The notes under the pieces are model-generated. The model searched no databases. It had not been told where the DNA came from and saw only the letters and a program-made list of their open reading frames with translations. The translations under genes were made by a program, and so were the position numbers. A stretch of 31,038 bases of DNA from CAZLXG01 sp964563585 (GTDB lineage: Bacteria > Bacteroidota > Bacteroidia > Flavobacteriales > Flavobacteriaceae), in the NCBI GenBank assembly GCA_964563585.1, contig CAZLXG010000025.1, positions 1 through 31,038 on the forward strand, in the 5' to 3' direction. Numbering within the stretch: position 1 is the stretch's first letter; every line of letters begins with the position of its first letter. Positions 1 to 7,270 of the stretch are shown piece after piece.

Positions 1-8
1 TACTTTTG
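1..8 (+). promoter_or_regulatory. -7 promoter box of the histidine kinase gene
   Basis: The first eight bases read TACTTTTG, a perfect match to the Bacteroidota -7 consensus TAnnTTTG. The upstream element would lie outside the window. The expected transcription start is about base 12-13, only a few bases before the ATG at 16, so either the kinase mRNA is almost leaderless or translation starts at the next in-frame ATG (base 76). Confidence 0.45.
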
Positions 9-15
9 CTTTAAT

Positions 16-816
16 ATGGTGCAAACCGGAGAACAAATAGCTAGTACAGCTTCAGAACGATATTTATTGGTGTATATGATTGCTGTTTTAGTAATTGTAA
101 CAACACTTGTTATTGTGTTTTTTGTAGTATTTCAAAAACGAAAAAACAAATTGATGCTTGATAAAATTAAGCAACAACAAGCTTTTGAAGAAGAACTTAC
201 TCAAATACAAACTGAAACTCAAGAACAAACTCTTAAGAATATTGGTTGGGAATTACATGATAATGTAGGGCAGCTCTTGGCTTTTGCAAGTATGCAACTA
301 AGTATTTTGAAAACTCAGGTTACTGACGATGTTAAAGAAAAGTTTAAGGATACATCAGACGCTTTAAGTGATAGTTTAAAAGAAGTGCGCTCGTTATCAA
401 GAACATTAAATAATGAAGTTGTACTTAATATTGGTTTTGAAAAATCGATTACAAATGAGTTAAACCGTCTTAAAAAAATGAAATTTACCTCTGCACAACT
501 TTCAATTAAAGGTGATAAATTAGATTTTAAAGACAGAAAACACGAAATTATTATTTTTAGAATTATACAAGAATTTTTATCAAACTCGGTAAAATATTCC
601 GAAGCAAAAAACCTTGGTGTTATTTTAGAATATTTACCAAATAGTATAAAAATTACAGCATCAGATGACGGAAAAGGGTTTGATATAAATATTATTGAAA
701 AAGGCTCTGGTTTAATTAATATGAAAAGTAGAGCCGCTCTTATTAATGCAGAATTTAGCTTAACATCTAAACCAAATGAAGGCGTACAATTAACTTTAAA
801 TTACCCACTAAGTTAG
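16..816 (+). CDS. Sensor histidine kinase, HisKA_3/NarL-LiaS type, single membrane anchor
   Basis: Sensor kinase of a two-component system, expected to phosphorylate a LuxR/NarL-type response regulator that is not in the window and may lie upstream. One hydrophobic segment (residues about 19-39) is followed by a coiled-coil linker (about 42-75). The H-box is WELHDNVGQ with the phospho-acceptor His81. The ATPase domain shows the N-box (EFLSN, Asn190), DDGKGFD (217-223) and a GSGLINM glycine box near 230-236. At 266 residues it has no separate sensing domain, so it may sense through the membrane or a partner. Its stop overlaps the stop region of the convergent pseudouridine synthase gene by 4 bases, leaving no room for a terminator. 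The start is uncertain because a -7 box lies at 1-8; ATG at 76 is an alternative that would remove the 20 residues before the membrane segment. Confidence 0.88.
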   Translation: MVQTGEQIASTASERYLLVYMIAVLVIVTTLVIVFFVVFQKRKNKLMLDKIKQQQAFEEELTQIQTETQEQTLKNIGWELHDNVGQLLAFASMQLSILKTQVTDDVKEKFKDTSDALSDSLKEVRSLSRTLNNEVVLNIGFEKSITNELNRLKKMKFTSAQLSIKGDKLDFKDRKHEIIIFRIIQEFLSNSVKYSEAKNLGVILEYLPNSIKITASDDGKGFDINIIEKGSGLINMKSRAALINAEFSLTSKPNEGVQLTLNYPLS

Positions 817-1508
817 GGGCAGGCATCCCAAATAGCATCTTTTGGTAATGGTGCAATAATTTTTATTTCTTCTTTTGAAACAGGATGAATGAACTGTATT
901 TGTCTTGCATGAAGGCTAATACTTGCATCTTTATTACTTCTATCAAATCCATATTTTAAGTCACCTTTAATTGAGCAACCAATATTTGACAATTGACAAC
1001 GTATTTGGTGATGCCTTCCTGTTTCTAAGTTAATTTCTAATAAAAAATAATTATCTAACTTTTTGAGTAATTTATAATGAAGAATGGCCTTTTTGCTATC
1101 AGTAATTTTTTTTGTGTAAGAATATGACTTGTTGTTTTTTGGATTCTTTTTTAACCAATTAATGAGTGTGTCTTGATTTTTTTGAGGTTTGTTTTTAACA
1201 ATAGCCCAATATGTTTTACTAACTTCTTTTGTGACAAATAGCTTGTTTAAACGTGGTAAAGCTTTTGAAGTTTTTGAAAAAATAACTAAACCTGTTGTTG
1301 GTCTGTCTAAACGATGTACAGTGCCTAAATATACATTCCCAGGTTTATTGTATTTGTATTTAATGTATTCTTTAACAACATCACTTAAAGGTTTGTCTCC
1401 AGTTTTATCGCCTTGTACAATATCGCCAGCACGTTTGTTTACAATGATGATGTGATTATCTTCAAATAATACTTGTAAGTTAGATTTGTTAGATAAAATC
1501 TTAGACAT
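813..1508 (-). CDS. RluA-family RNA pseudouridine synthase
   Basis: Converts specific uridines in rRNA or tRNA to pseudouridine. The catalytic motif HRLDRPTTG is present with the nucleophilic Asp68, followed by GLVIFSK, and the later family motif LETGRHHQIRCQL is clear. At 231 residues it is a short RluA/RluC/RluD-type enzyme with no N-terminal S4 domain, so its exact target (23S position or tRNA) cannot be read from the sequence. It lies downstream of panB on the same strand and may once have been directly cotranscribed with it; a decayed gene now separates them. The start ATG at 1508 gives a normal family N-terminus (LFEDNHIIIVNKRAGD). Confidence 0.9.
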   Translation of the reverse strand: MSKILSNKSNLQVLFEDNHIIIVNKRAGDIVQGDKTGDKPLSDVVKEYIKYKYNKPGNVYLGTVHRLDRPTTGLVIFSKTSKALPRLNKLFVTKEVSKTYWAIVKNKPQKNQDTLINWLKKNPKNNKSYSYTKKITDSKKAILHYKLLKKLDNYFLLEINLETGRHHQIRCQLSNIGCSIKGDLKYGFDRSNKDASISLHARQIQFIHPVSKEEIKIIAPLPKDAIWDACP

Positions 1509-1554
1509 ATTAGATAGTTAGAAAAAAATTATAATTTAGACTTTTAGAGTTGAT

Positions 1555-1734
1555 TTAAATTTCGAAATCATTTTCTAAAATGAACTTTAAATTAATAGTA
1601 ATAAGTAATTGTGTTTCAATTTCGGAACAAGAACCTAAAACAATTTTTAAGAATCTTGAAATTTTTTTATAAATCTTAGAACAAAATAATTTACTTCTTT
1701 TCCAAATTTGGAGTTCTTTGAATTTATGCGCCAT
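1555..1734 (-). pseudogene. Internally deleted four-helix-bundle (S23/IVP-type) protein remnant
   Basis: A 59-residue open frame that begins MAHKFKELQIWKRSK and ends near SRFLKIVLGSCSEIETQL...ENDFEI. From memory of the family, both ends match four-helix-bundle (23S rRNA intervening-sequence-protein) proteins of about 115-120 residues, which begin MAHKFKELKIW and carry a SRFLNIALGSSYELETQ block. The normal middle (the conserved TSQIRRSAVSIPSNIAEG region, about 40-45 residues) and the C-terminal helix are missing. The frame stays open across the deletion, so a short product could still be made, but it could not form the normal bundle. It sits between panB and the pseudouridine synthase on the same strand. 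An antisense frame across it (1580-1672) is not a gene. Confidence 0.7.
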
Positions 1735-1773
1735 TTAATAAATATAATTTTCTATATATCTAACCAACCTAAA

Positions 1774-2592
1774 CTAATATTGCTCTTTATCATTTGGAAA
1801 ACTAACAGATTTCACATCATCAACATATTGAGAAATTGCAGTTGTCATATCTTCATATAAATTCATATAACGGCGTAAAAAGCGCGGATTAAACTCATGT
1901 GTCATTCCTAACATATCATGTAGTACTAAAACTTGTCCGTCTACACCATTTCCAGCACCAATACCAATAATAGGAATAGAAACACTTTCGGCAACTTGTT
2001 TTGCAAGTTTAGCAGGAATTTTTTCAAGAACAATTCCGAAACACCCAATTTTCTCAAGCATTTTGGCATCTTTAATTAAATCTTCAGCTTCTTGTTCTTC
2101 TTTAGCACGAACGGTATAAGTTCCAAACTTATATATAGATTGTGGGGTTAATCCTAAATGACCCATTACAGGGATTCCAGCATTTAAAATACGTTTTATA
2201 GATTCTTTTACTTCGCGTCCACCTTCCATTTTTACAGAGTGTGCTCCACTTTCTTTCATAATTCTAATAGCAGAACGTAGTGCTTCTTTGGGGTCGCTTT
2301 GGTAACTTCCAAAAGGTAAATCTACAACAACTAAAGCACGATCTATAGCACGAATTACAGAAGATGCATGATATATCATTTGGTCTAACGTAATTGGTAA
2401 TGTAGTTTCATGACCAGCCATAACATTACTTGCAGAATCACCAACTAGAATAACATCAATTCCAGCTCCATCAACAATTTTCGCCATGGTATAATCGTAT
2501 GCTGTAAGCATTGATATTTTTTCGCTATTGGCTTTCATATCAATTAGTGTTTTTACGGTAATTCGTTTATATTCTTTTTTTGCTACAGACAT
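1774..2592 (-). CDS. panB: 3-methyl-2-oxobutanoate hydroxymethyltransferase (ketopantoate hydroxymethyltransferase)
   Basis: First committed enzyme of pantothenate (and so coenzyme A) synthesis: transfers a hydroxymethyl group from 5,10-methylene-tetrahydrofolate to 2-oxoisovalerate, giving ketopantoate. It is a cytoplasmic TIM-barrel enzyme. The sequence shows LTAYDYTMAKIVDGAGIDVILVG in blocks at residues 29-51, metal ligand Asp52 in GDSASNVMAG, Asp91 in VVVDLPFGSY, SVKMEGG (119-125) and the catalytic Glu190 in GIVLEKIP, then IPIIGIGAG. Length of 272 residues is normal. No other pan gene is in the window. A secreted NTF2-like gene is divergent upstream. Confidence 0.96.
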   Translation of the reverse strand: MSVAKKEYKRITVKTLIDMKANSEKISMLTAYDYTMAKIVDGAGIDVILVGDSASNVMAGHETTLPITLDQMIYHASSVIRAIDRALVVVDLPFGSYQSDPKEALRSAIRIMKESGAHSVKMEGGREVKESIKRILNAGIPVMGHLGLTPQSIYKFGTYTVRAKEEQEAEDLIKDAKMLEKIGCFGIVLEKIPAKLAKQVAESVSIPIIGIGAGNGVDGQVLVLHDMLGMTHEFNPRFLRRYMNLYEDMTTAISQYVDDVKSVSFPNDKEQY

Positions 2593-2709
2593 ATTTTGCT
2601 TTTTGTAATAGAATGTAAAAGTAATAAATTAAGTATATACTGTTAAACTTTTCTTTAAGCGTCAATATGATAATATCTTATAAAGTAAATTCGCTTAAAA
2701 TCTATAATT

Positions 2710-3171
2710 ATGGCACGAGCAATATTTTATTTAGTACTATTAATCACAACTAGTATTCATGCACAAATTGATGATAAAATAGAAGTAAAGGCCGTGGTTG
2801 ATATGTTTTTTGAAGGCTTTCATAAAGGAGATACTACACTTATGAAATCTGTTATGATGGACAAAGTATTTATGCAAACAGCTTATAGAGATAAAGAAGG
2901 TAAAGATATTTTAGTTACTGATGAACCTGAAAAATTAATTGAAGCTATTGCAAATAGACCTGCTGACCAAAAATGGGATGAACGTTTATTAAGTTATAGC
3001 ATACAAGTTGATGGTAATATGGCTAATGCTTGGACTGAATATGAGTTTTGGTTTAATGGTGAATTTAGCCATTGTGGTGTTAATTCATTTCAATTATTTA
3101 AAGATGGTAATCAATGGAAAATTATTTATTTAATTGATACGAGAAGACGTTTAACTTGTGGCAAAGAGTAA
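2710..3171 (+). CDS. Secreted NTF2-like (lumazine-binding-like) protein
   Basis: A 153-residue protein with a signal peptide (residues 1-19, MARAIFYLVLLITTSIHAQ) and a SnoaL/NTF2-like fold: an initial helix (VKAVVDMFFEGFHKGD), a strand pair, and a closing WTEYEFWFNGEFSHCGVNSFQLFKDGNQW-type region (broken here as AWTEYEFWFN and FQLFKDGNQWKI). These domains often bind small hydrophobic ligands or act as scaffolds; the ligand cannot be inferred. It is exported to the periplasm or beyond. It is divergent from panB. No catalytic motif is seen. A candidate RNA element and a strong terminator follow within 130 bases. Confidence 0.8.
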   Translation: MARAIFYLVLLITTSIHAQIDDKIEVKAVVDMFFEGFHKGDTTLMKSVMMDKVFMQTAYRDKEGKDILVTDEPEKLIEAIANRPADQKWDERLLSYSIQVDGNMANAWTEYEFWFNGEFSHCGVNSFQLFKDGNQWKIIYLIDTRRRLTCGKE

Positions 3172-3180
3172 GCAAGTATA

Positions 3181-3249
3181 GTGTTAGGGATTGCAGTGAA
3201 ATACAAAAGATTGTAACGGAAAGCCCGACCCTTGGGTAACTACGAAAAA
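3181..3249 (+). ncRNA. Candidate conserved flavobacterial structured RNA or 3'-UTR element
   Basis: Downstream of the NTF2-like gene is a non-coding block starting GTGTTAGGGATTGCAGTG and continuing through GATTGTAACGGAAAGCCCG to ACCCTTGGGTAAC. It contains two imperfect direct repeats (GATTGCAGTGAAA and GATTGTAACGGAAA) and GGG...CCC blocks that could pair. I recall very similar TTAGGGATTGnAGnGG...GCGGAAAGCCCGACCC blocks recurring between genes in other flavobacterial genomes, usually with a variable stem between the two repeats that is almost absent here. The family name is not certain (Flavo-1 is one possibility I cannot check). The terminator at 3272-3299 would end its transcript. Confidence 0.5.
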
Positions 3250-3271
3250 CATATTAGGAAAGTTTTATTTT

Positions 3272-3299
3272 AATGCTGACATCGTGTCAGCATTTTTTT
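3272..3299 (+). terminator. Rho-independent terminator upstream of dnaK
   Basis: A perfect 10-bp stem AATGCTGACA (3272-3281) and TGTCAGCATT (3285-3294) with a 3-base TCG loop is followed by a T run to 3299. It ends transcription from the NTF2-like gene or the candidate RNA and isolates dnaK. Confidence 0.92.
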
Positions 3300-3344
3300 G
3301 TTGGCATAAAGATTGACTAGTAGAATAATATAAAATTTAATATT

Positions 3345-3428
3345 ATGAGAACTACAAACAATAAATTTACCAATACACTTAACGCTAAAAAAAAGGGCTA
3401 TGTGTGGAATTCAAAAAGACGTTTTTAG
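3345..3428 (+). CDS. Possible 27-residue small protein upstream of dnaK
   Basis: ATG at 3345 opens a 27-codon frame ending in TAG at 3426-3428, with an A/T-rich leader typical of this genome. The product begins MRTTNNKFTN and ends KKKGYVWNSKRRF, with nine Lys/Arg and no acidic residue. It lies between the strong terminator at 3272-3299 and the dnaK start 68 bases further on, so it should be on the dnaK mRNA if both share a promoter. It might be a leader peptide or a small basic protein. I do not recognise it, and frames this short arise easily by chance. Confidence 0.35.
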   Translation: MRTTNNKFTNTLNAKKKGYVWNSKRRF

Positions 3429-3496
3429 TAACGCTAGGTAAATAGAAATTACGATTTATAAAAAAATAAAAACAACAAATTAAAGTATAAAATATT

Positions 3497-5401
3497 ATGA
3501 GTAAAATTATTGGAATCGATTTAGGAACAACCAACTCTTGCGTTTCGGTTATGGAAGGTAATGAACCTGTTGTAATCCCAAACGCTGAAGGTAAACGTAC
3601 TACACCATCGGTAATCGCTTTTGTTGAAGGCGGGGAAATTAAAGTTGGAGACCCAGCAAAAAGACAAGCAGTTACAAACCCTACAAAAACAGTTTATTCT
3701 ATTAAACGTTTTATGGGGAATAAATATTCTGAGTCTAAAAAGGAAGCAGAACGTGTACCATATAAAGTAGTAAAAGGCGATAATGATACACCACGCGTAG
3801 ATATTGATGGTCGTTTATATACACCACAAGAATTATCGGCAATGGTACTTCAAAAAATGAAGAAAACAGCCGAAGATTATTTAGGTCAAGATGTGAATGA
3901 AGCAGTAATTACTGTTCCTGCATATTTTAACGATGCACAACGTCAAGCAACAAAAGAAGCTGGTGAGATTGCAGGTTTAAAAGTTCGTAGAATCATTAAC
4001 GAACCAACTGCCGCTGCTTTAGCTTACGGAATGGATAAGAAAGGTGTTGACCAAACTATTGTTGTTTTTGATTTTGGTGGAGGAACACATGATGTTTCTA
4101 TTCTAGAATTAGGTGATGGCGTTTTTGAAGTTTTATCTACAGATGGAGATACACATTTAGGTGGAGATGATGTTGATGAAAAAATCATTAATTGGTTAGC
4201 TGATGAGTTTAATGCCGAGGAAGGTATGGACTTACGTAAAGACCCAATGTCTTTACAACGTTTAAAGGAGGCTTCTGAAAAAGCTAAAATTGAATTATCA
4301 TCTGCTGAACAAACAGAAATCAATTTACCTTATATAACAGCTACTGCGAGTGGTCCAAAACACTTAGTGCGTACATTAACACGTTCGAAATTCGAGCAGT
4401 TAATAGACGGTTTAATTAAACGTACTATCGAGCCATGTGCTTCTGCATTAAAAGCAGCTGGATTAAAAAAAGGAGACATTGACGAAATTATTTTAGTTGG
4501 TGGTTCTACACGTATTCCTGCTGTACAAGCTGCAGTAGAAAAATTCTTTGGAAAAACACCAAGTAAAGGTGTTAATCCTGATGAAGTTGTAGCAGTTGGT
4601 GCAGGTATTCAAGGTGGTGTTTTATCTGGAGATGTTAAAGATGTGCTACTTTTAGATGTTACACCTTTATCTCTTGGTATTGAAACAATGGGAAATGTGA
4701 TGACTAAGCTTATTGAAGCTAATACTACAATTCCTACTAAGAAATCTCAAGTATTCTCAACAGCAGCAGATAATCAACCTTCGGTAGAAATTCATGTACT
4801 ACAAGGAGAAAGAACAATGGCTGCTGATAACAATACTATTGGTCGTTTTCATTTAGACAGTATTCCACCAGCAAGACGCGGAACACCACAAATTGAAGTG
4901 ACTTTTGATATTGATGCTAACGGAATTATACACGTTACAGCAGGAGATAAAGCGACAGGTAAGACACAAGATATTCGTATTGAAGCATCTTCTGGTTTAA
5001 CGGATGAGGAAATTCAAAAAATGAAAGCTGATGCTGAAGCAAATGCTGATGCTGATGCTGAAGCTGCTGAAAATGCTAAGAAATTAAACGAAGCAGATTC
5101 AATGATTTTTCAGACTGAAAAGCAATTAGAAGAATTTGGTGATAAATTATCTGATGATAAAAAGAAACCAATAGAAGAAGCTTTAGAAGAGTTGAAAAAA
5201 GCTTACGAAACTAAAGATTTGGAAGTTATTTCTCCAGCTTTAGATAAAATAAACGAAGCTTGGAAAGTAGCATCTGAAGAAATGTATAAAGCACAAGCTG
5301 ATGCTCAAGGTGGAGATTCGACTGGCGGTGACGGAAATGCTGATGCAAGTTCTGATGAAGAAAGTGATGTTGAAGATGTTGACTTTGAAGAAGTGAAGTA
5401 A
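3497..5401 (+). CDS. dnaK: Molecular chaperone DnaK (Hsp70)
   Basis: Cytoplasmic Hsp70: ATP-driven binding and release of unfolded segments, working with DnaJ and GrpE, neither of which is in the window. The N-terminal ATPase domain shows IGIDLGTTNSCVSVMEG at the start, IINEPTAAALAYG, FDFGGGTHDVSIL and ILVGGSTRIPAVQ. The substrate-binding domain includes DVTPLSLGIETMG and the linker DVLLLDVTP. The C-terminal lid is followed by a Gly/Asp/Ala-rich tail ending DVDFEEVK, the usual EEVx-like end. An Ala/Asp/Glu-rich stretch near 5030-5075 reflects a GATGCT codon run and is normal lid sequence. The length of 634 residues is standard. It appears monocistronic: a terminator lies upstream and another directly downstream. 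Confidence 0.98.
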   Translation: MSKIIGIDLGTTNSCVSVMEGNEPVVIPNAEGKRTTPSVIAFVEGGEIKVGDPAKRQAVTNPTKTVYSIKRFMGNKYSESKKEAERVPYKVVKGDNDTPRVDIDGRLYTPQELSAMVLQKMKKTAEDYLGQDVNEAVITVPAYFNDAQRQATKEAGEIAGLKVRRIINEPTAAALAYGMDKKGVDQTIVVFDFGGGTHDVSILELGDGVFEVLSTDGDTHLGGDDVDEKIINWLADEFNAEEGMDLRKDPMSLQRLKEASEKAKIELSSAEQTEINLPYITATASGPKHLVRTLTRSKFEQLIDGLIKRTIEPCASALKAAGLKKGDIDEIILVGGSTRIPAVQAAVEKFFGKTPSKGVNPDEVVAVGAGIQGGVLSGDVKDVLLLDVTPLSLGIETMGNVMTKLIEANTTIPTKKSQVFSTAADNQPSVEIHVLQGERTMAADNNTIGRFHLDSIPPARRGTPQIEVTFDIDANGIIHVTAGDKATGKTQDIRIEASSGLTDEEIQKMKADAEANADADAEAAENAKKLNEADSMIFQTEKQLEEFGDKLSDDKKKPIEEALEELKKAYETKDLEVISPALDKINEAWKVASEEMYKAQADAQGGDSTGGDGNADASSDEESDVEDVDFEEVK

Positions 5402-5403
5402 TT

Positions 5404-5430
5404 GTTATACTGAACTTGTTTCAGTATCTT
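5404..5430 (-). repeat. REP-like palindrome, copy 1
   Basis: Three bases after the dnaK stop is a perfect 8-bp inverted repeat, ATACTGAA (5407-5414) and TTCAGTAT (5420-5427), around a 5-base loop. Read on the minus strand it has the form GATACTGAAACAAGTTCAG followed by TAT, and it shares 18 of 27 positions with a second palindrome at 29237-29263. I recall similar CAAGTTCAG-type palindromes scattered in many Bacteroidota genomes. It precedes, and is separate from, the dnaK terminator. Confidence 0.6.
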
Positions 5431-5438
5431 ATTCAAAT

Positions 5439-5470
5439 AAAAAACGCAATCAAAAATGATTGCGTTTTTT
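5439..5470 (+). terminator. dnaK terminator
   Basis: A perfect 14-bp stem AAAAAACGCAATCA (5439-5452) and TGATTGCGTTTTTT (5457-5470) with a 4-base AAAA loop, the 3' arm ending in a T run. It lies 38 bases after the dnaK stop. The A run on the other side makes it formally bidirectional. Confidence 0.92.
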
Positions 5471-5509
5471 TATGGTAAAAATTTAAAGCTATGCATGCAT
5501 AATATTTAT

Positions 5510-5517
5510 TATATTTG
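5510..5517 (+). promoter_or_regulatory. -7 promoter box of the nitronate monooxygenase gene
   Basis: TATATTTG matches TAnnTTTG exactly and lies 20 bases before the ATG at 5538, giving a leader of about 16 bases. No TTG upstream element is seen at the usual spacing. Confidence 0.55.
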
Positions 5518-5537
5518 TTTCACACAAACAGAAAAAC

Positions 5538-6488
5538 ATGTCAACTAAACTCACACAACTTTTAAATATTAAATACCCAATAATTATGGCACCAATGTTT
5601 TTGGTTTCTAATGTTTCTATGGTAATAGAAGCAATGAAAGGTGGTATTGCTGGTTGTATTCCTGCTCTTAATTATAGAACTTTAGATGAATTAAGAAAAG
5701 CTTTGCAAGAATTAAAAGCAGCTAAAGTAGAGGGTGGTTCCTACGGTTTTAATTTGATTGTCAATAAATCTAATATAAAATACAAAGACCAATTACGTGT
5801 AATTTGTGAAGAAGGGTGTGATTTTTTAATAACCTCTTTAGGAAGTCCGGAAGAAACCATTAATCAAGCGCATAAGGTTGGGATTAAGGTTTTTTGTGAT
5901 GTTGTAGATTTAAAATTCGCTCAAAAGGTTGAAGGTTTAAAAGCAGATGCAATTATTGCTGTAAATAATGAAGCAGGTGGACATAGAGGAGGAATTACAC
6001 CAGAAGTGTTAATTAAAGAATTAACGGCAAATAGTAATATTCCAATTATTTCTGCTGGTGGAGTTGGACGAAAATCAGATATTGATGATATGTTAAGTTA
6101 TGGAGCAGAAGGTGTTTCTGTAGGTAGTCCTTTTATTGCATCAATCGAAGCTAGCGTCACAGACGAATACAAGCAAGCTTGTGTAAACTATGGTGCTAAA
6201 GATATAGTAATGACGCAACGAATTTCTGGCACGCCATGTACAGTAATTAATACACCTTATGTTCAAAAAATTGGAACAAATGAATCTTGGATAGAATCGG
6301 TTTTAAATAAAAATAAGAAACTAAAAAAATGGGTTAAAATGATTCGTTTTTCAATTGGAATGAAAGCTACAGAAAAAGCAGCTAAAAAAGCGACTTATAA
6401 AACCGTTTGGGTTGCAGGGCCAAGTATTGAGTACACCACCGAGATTTTGCCAACACGAGAAATTATTAAAGGTTTAGTTGGTAACTAA
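5538..6488 (+). CDS. Nitronate monooxygenase / 2-nitropropane dioxygenase family flavoenzyme
   Basis: FMN-dependent TIM-barrel enzyme of the NPD family, which oxidises alkyl nitronates such as propionate-3-nitronate; many members have unknown natural substrates. The N-terminus LNIKYPIIMAPMFLVSN carries the conserved PIIxAPM motif. AVNNEAGGHRGG contains the probable catalytic His149, and PIISAGGVG plus GVSVGSPFIAS form the FMN-phosphate site. Length is 316 residues. It is probably transcribed from its own promoter (5510-5517). Its last 15 bases overlap the end of the convergent small envelope gene. An FMN-dependent enoyl-ACP reductase II (FabK) is related, but a FabK role is less likely here because of the GGHRGG context. 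Confidence 0.85.
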   Translation: MSTKLTQLLNIKYPIIMAPMFLVSNVSMVIEAMKGGIAGCIPALNYRTLDELRKALQELKAAKVEGGSYGFNLIVNKSNIKYKDQLRVICEEGCDFLITSLGSPEETINQAHKVGIKVFCDVVDLKFAQKVEGLKADAIIAVNNEAGGHRGGITPEVLIKELTANSNIPIISAGGVGRKSDIDDMLSYGAEGVSVGSPFIASIEASVTDEYKQACVNYGAKDIVMTQRISGTPCTVINTPYVQKIGTNESWIESVLNKNKKLKKWVKMIRFSIGMKATEKAAKKATYKTVWVAGPSIEYTTEILPTREIIKGLVGN

Positions 6489-6827
6489 AGCTGTTTGTTT
6501 TTTCTTTTTCTTGCCAACAAATAAATTAATAGTCATACTAGCTGTTAAACCACCAAGTGTTGTAGCGGCTATTTCACCTGTATCAAATCTTTCATTTTCA
6601 CTAACATCAATAAGTTCTTTAGTAAGTCCAGCTAACGCTGAAACTCCTAGACTATACCAAAATGCTTTTTTCTTGTTTTTTGTAGTTGTGTAAACTATTG
6701 TATAAGTAGTTGCTGAAATTAATGCACCAGCAGCTAAATGTAATTTATCATCACCAGATACAAATTGGGCACTACATATATTGGAACCTGCAAATAATAG
6801 AATTAAAGATGTAATTAATATTTTCAT
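6474..6827 (-). CDS. Small VanZ/YfiM-like envelope protein
   Basis: A 117-residue protein from ATG at 6827: a signal peptide (about residues 1-20, MKILITSLILLFAGSNICSA) followed by a compact domain. DKLHLAAGALISATTYT, KELID (70-74) and FDTGEIAATTLGG (81-93) resemble the DKxxH...E...D pattern shared by VanZ-like and YfiM-like proteins. It ends in a Lys-rich tail. The frame stays open upstream to 6959, but the added 44 residues lack any signal-peptide or domain logic, so the inner start is preferred. The 3' end overlaps the nitronate monooxygenase gene by 15 bases. Exact function is unknown; a lipobox is not clear (the signal ends SNICSAQ, so Cys18 is a weak lipoprotein candidate). Confidence 0.7.
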   Translation of the reverse strand: MKILITSLILLFAGSNICSAQFVSGDDKLHLAAGALISATTYTIVYTTTKNKKKAFWYSLGVSALAGLTKELIDVSENERFDTGEIAATTLGGLTASMTINLFVGKKKKKQTALVTN

Positions 6828-7086
6828 AATGTATATAGAATATTTATTCGCTAGAAAAATATTGGTTTTCTTTGGAAAATAATAATAAAATCGACTAGAT
6901 TGATAATTGCAAGGTGAAATACCCGTTATTATTTTGTTGATATTATGTGAGTTATACATTATTAGTATATAAAATTCAGTATTTAATTTCTTTTTTAAAC
7001 TCGATTTTAATTACTAATCTAGCGTTCTATAAAATTAGGTTATCATGTAATTTATAGTATTTTCAAAAACTATTTATTCTCATTGA
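6828..7086. other. Gene-free AT-rich stretch
   Basis: No supportable frame, hairpin or promoter with both elements is seen on either strand in this stretch, apart from the unlikely N-terminal extension of the minus-strand envelope gene. It probably holds that gene's promoter, which I could not place. Confidence 0.4.
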
Positions 7087-7221
7087 AAAACCACGTTTTT
7101 AGAAAGTGACCACAAGAATTATAATCGCAATGGAGAAGCTTTTAATATTGGTGAAACTTTTGCTGGTTTGCCTTTTGAAACAGGAATAGAATTGGTTGAA
7201 GAAATAAATGTTTTAGAGTAA
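7087..7221 (+). pseudogene. Fragment of an aldo/keto reductase-like gene
   Basis: A frame open from 7087 to the TAA at 7219-7221 and lacking a start codon encodes 44 residues, including SDHKNYNRNGEAFNIGETF and AGLPFETGIELVEEINVLE. From memory this resembles the DHRNYNRxGEAFxxGETFxGVxxExGxxxVEE block of an aldo/keto reductase subfamily. No N-terminal barrel and no C-terminal part flank it, so it looks like a scrap left by deletion. The protein-like composition makes a chance frame unlikely, but the family call is from memory only. Confidence 0.45.
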
Positions 7222-7270
7222 CATCAAAATAATTTGTTTAATTTTCTGTTAATAAATTTTAAGTTTGCTA

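Noticed and set aside
1580..1672. Plus-strand 30-codon frame starting MNFKLIVISN, reminiscent of a ThiE N-terminus
   Set aside because: It is the antisense of the much better four-helix-bundle remnant, and its rest shows no ThiE motif.
5027..5080. GATGCT-rich repeat in dnaK
   Set aside because: It encodes the normal Ala/Asp/Glu-rich part of the lid domain and stays in frame; not a separate element.
6828..6959. N-terminal extension of the small envelope protein
   Set aside because: The inner ATG at 6827 begins a clear signal peptide; the extension would bury it.
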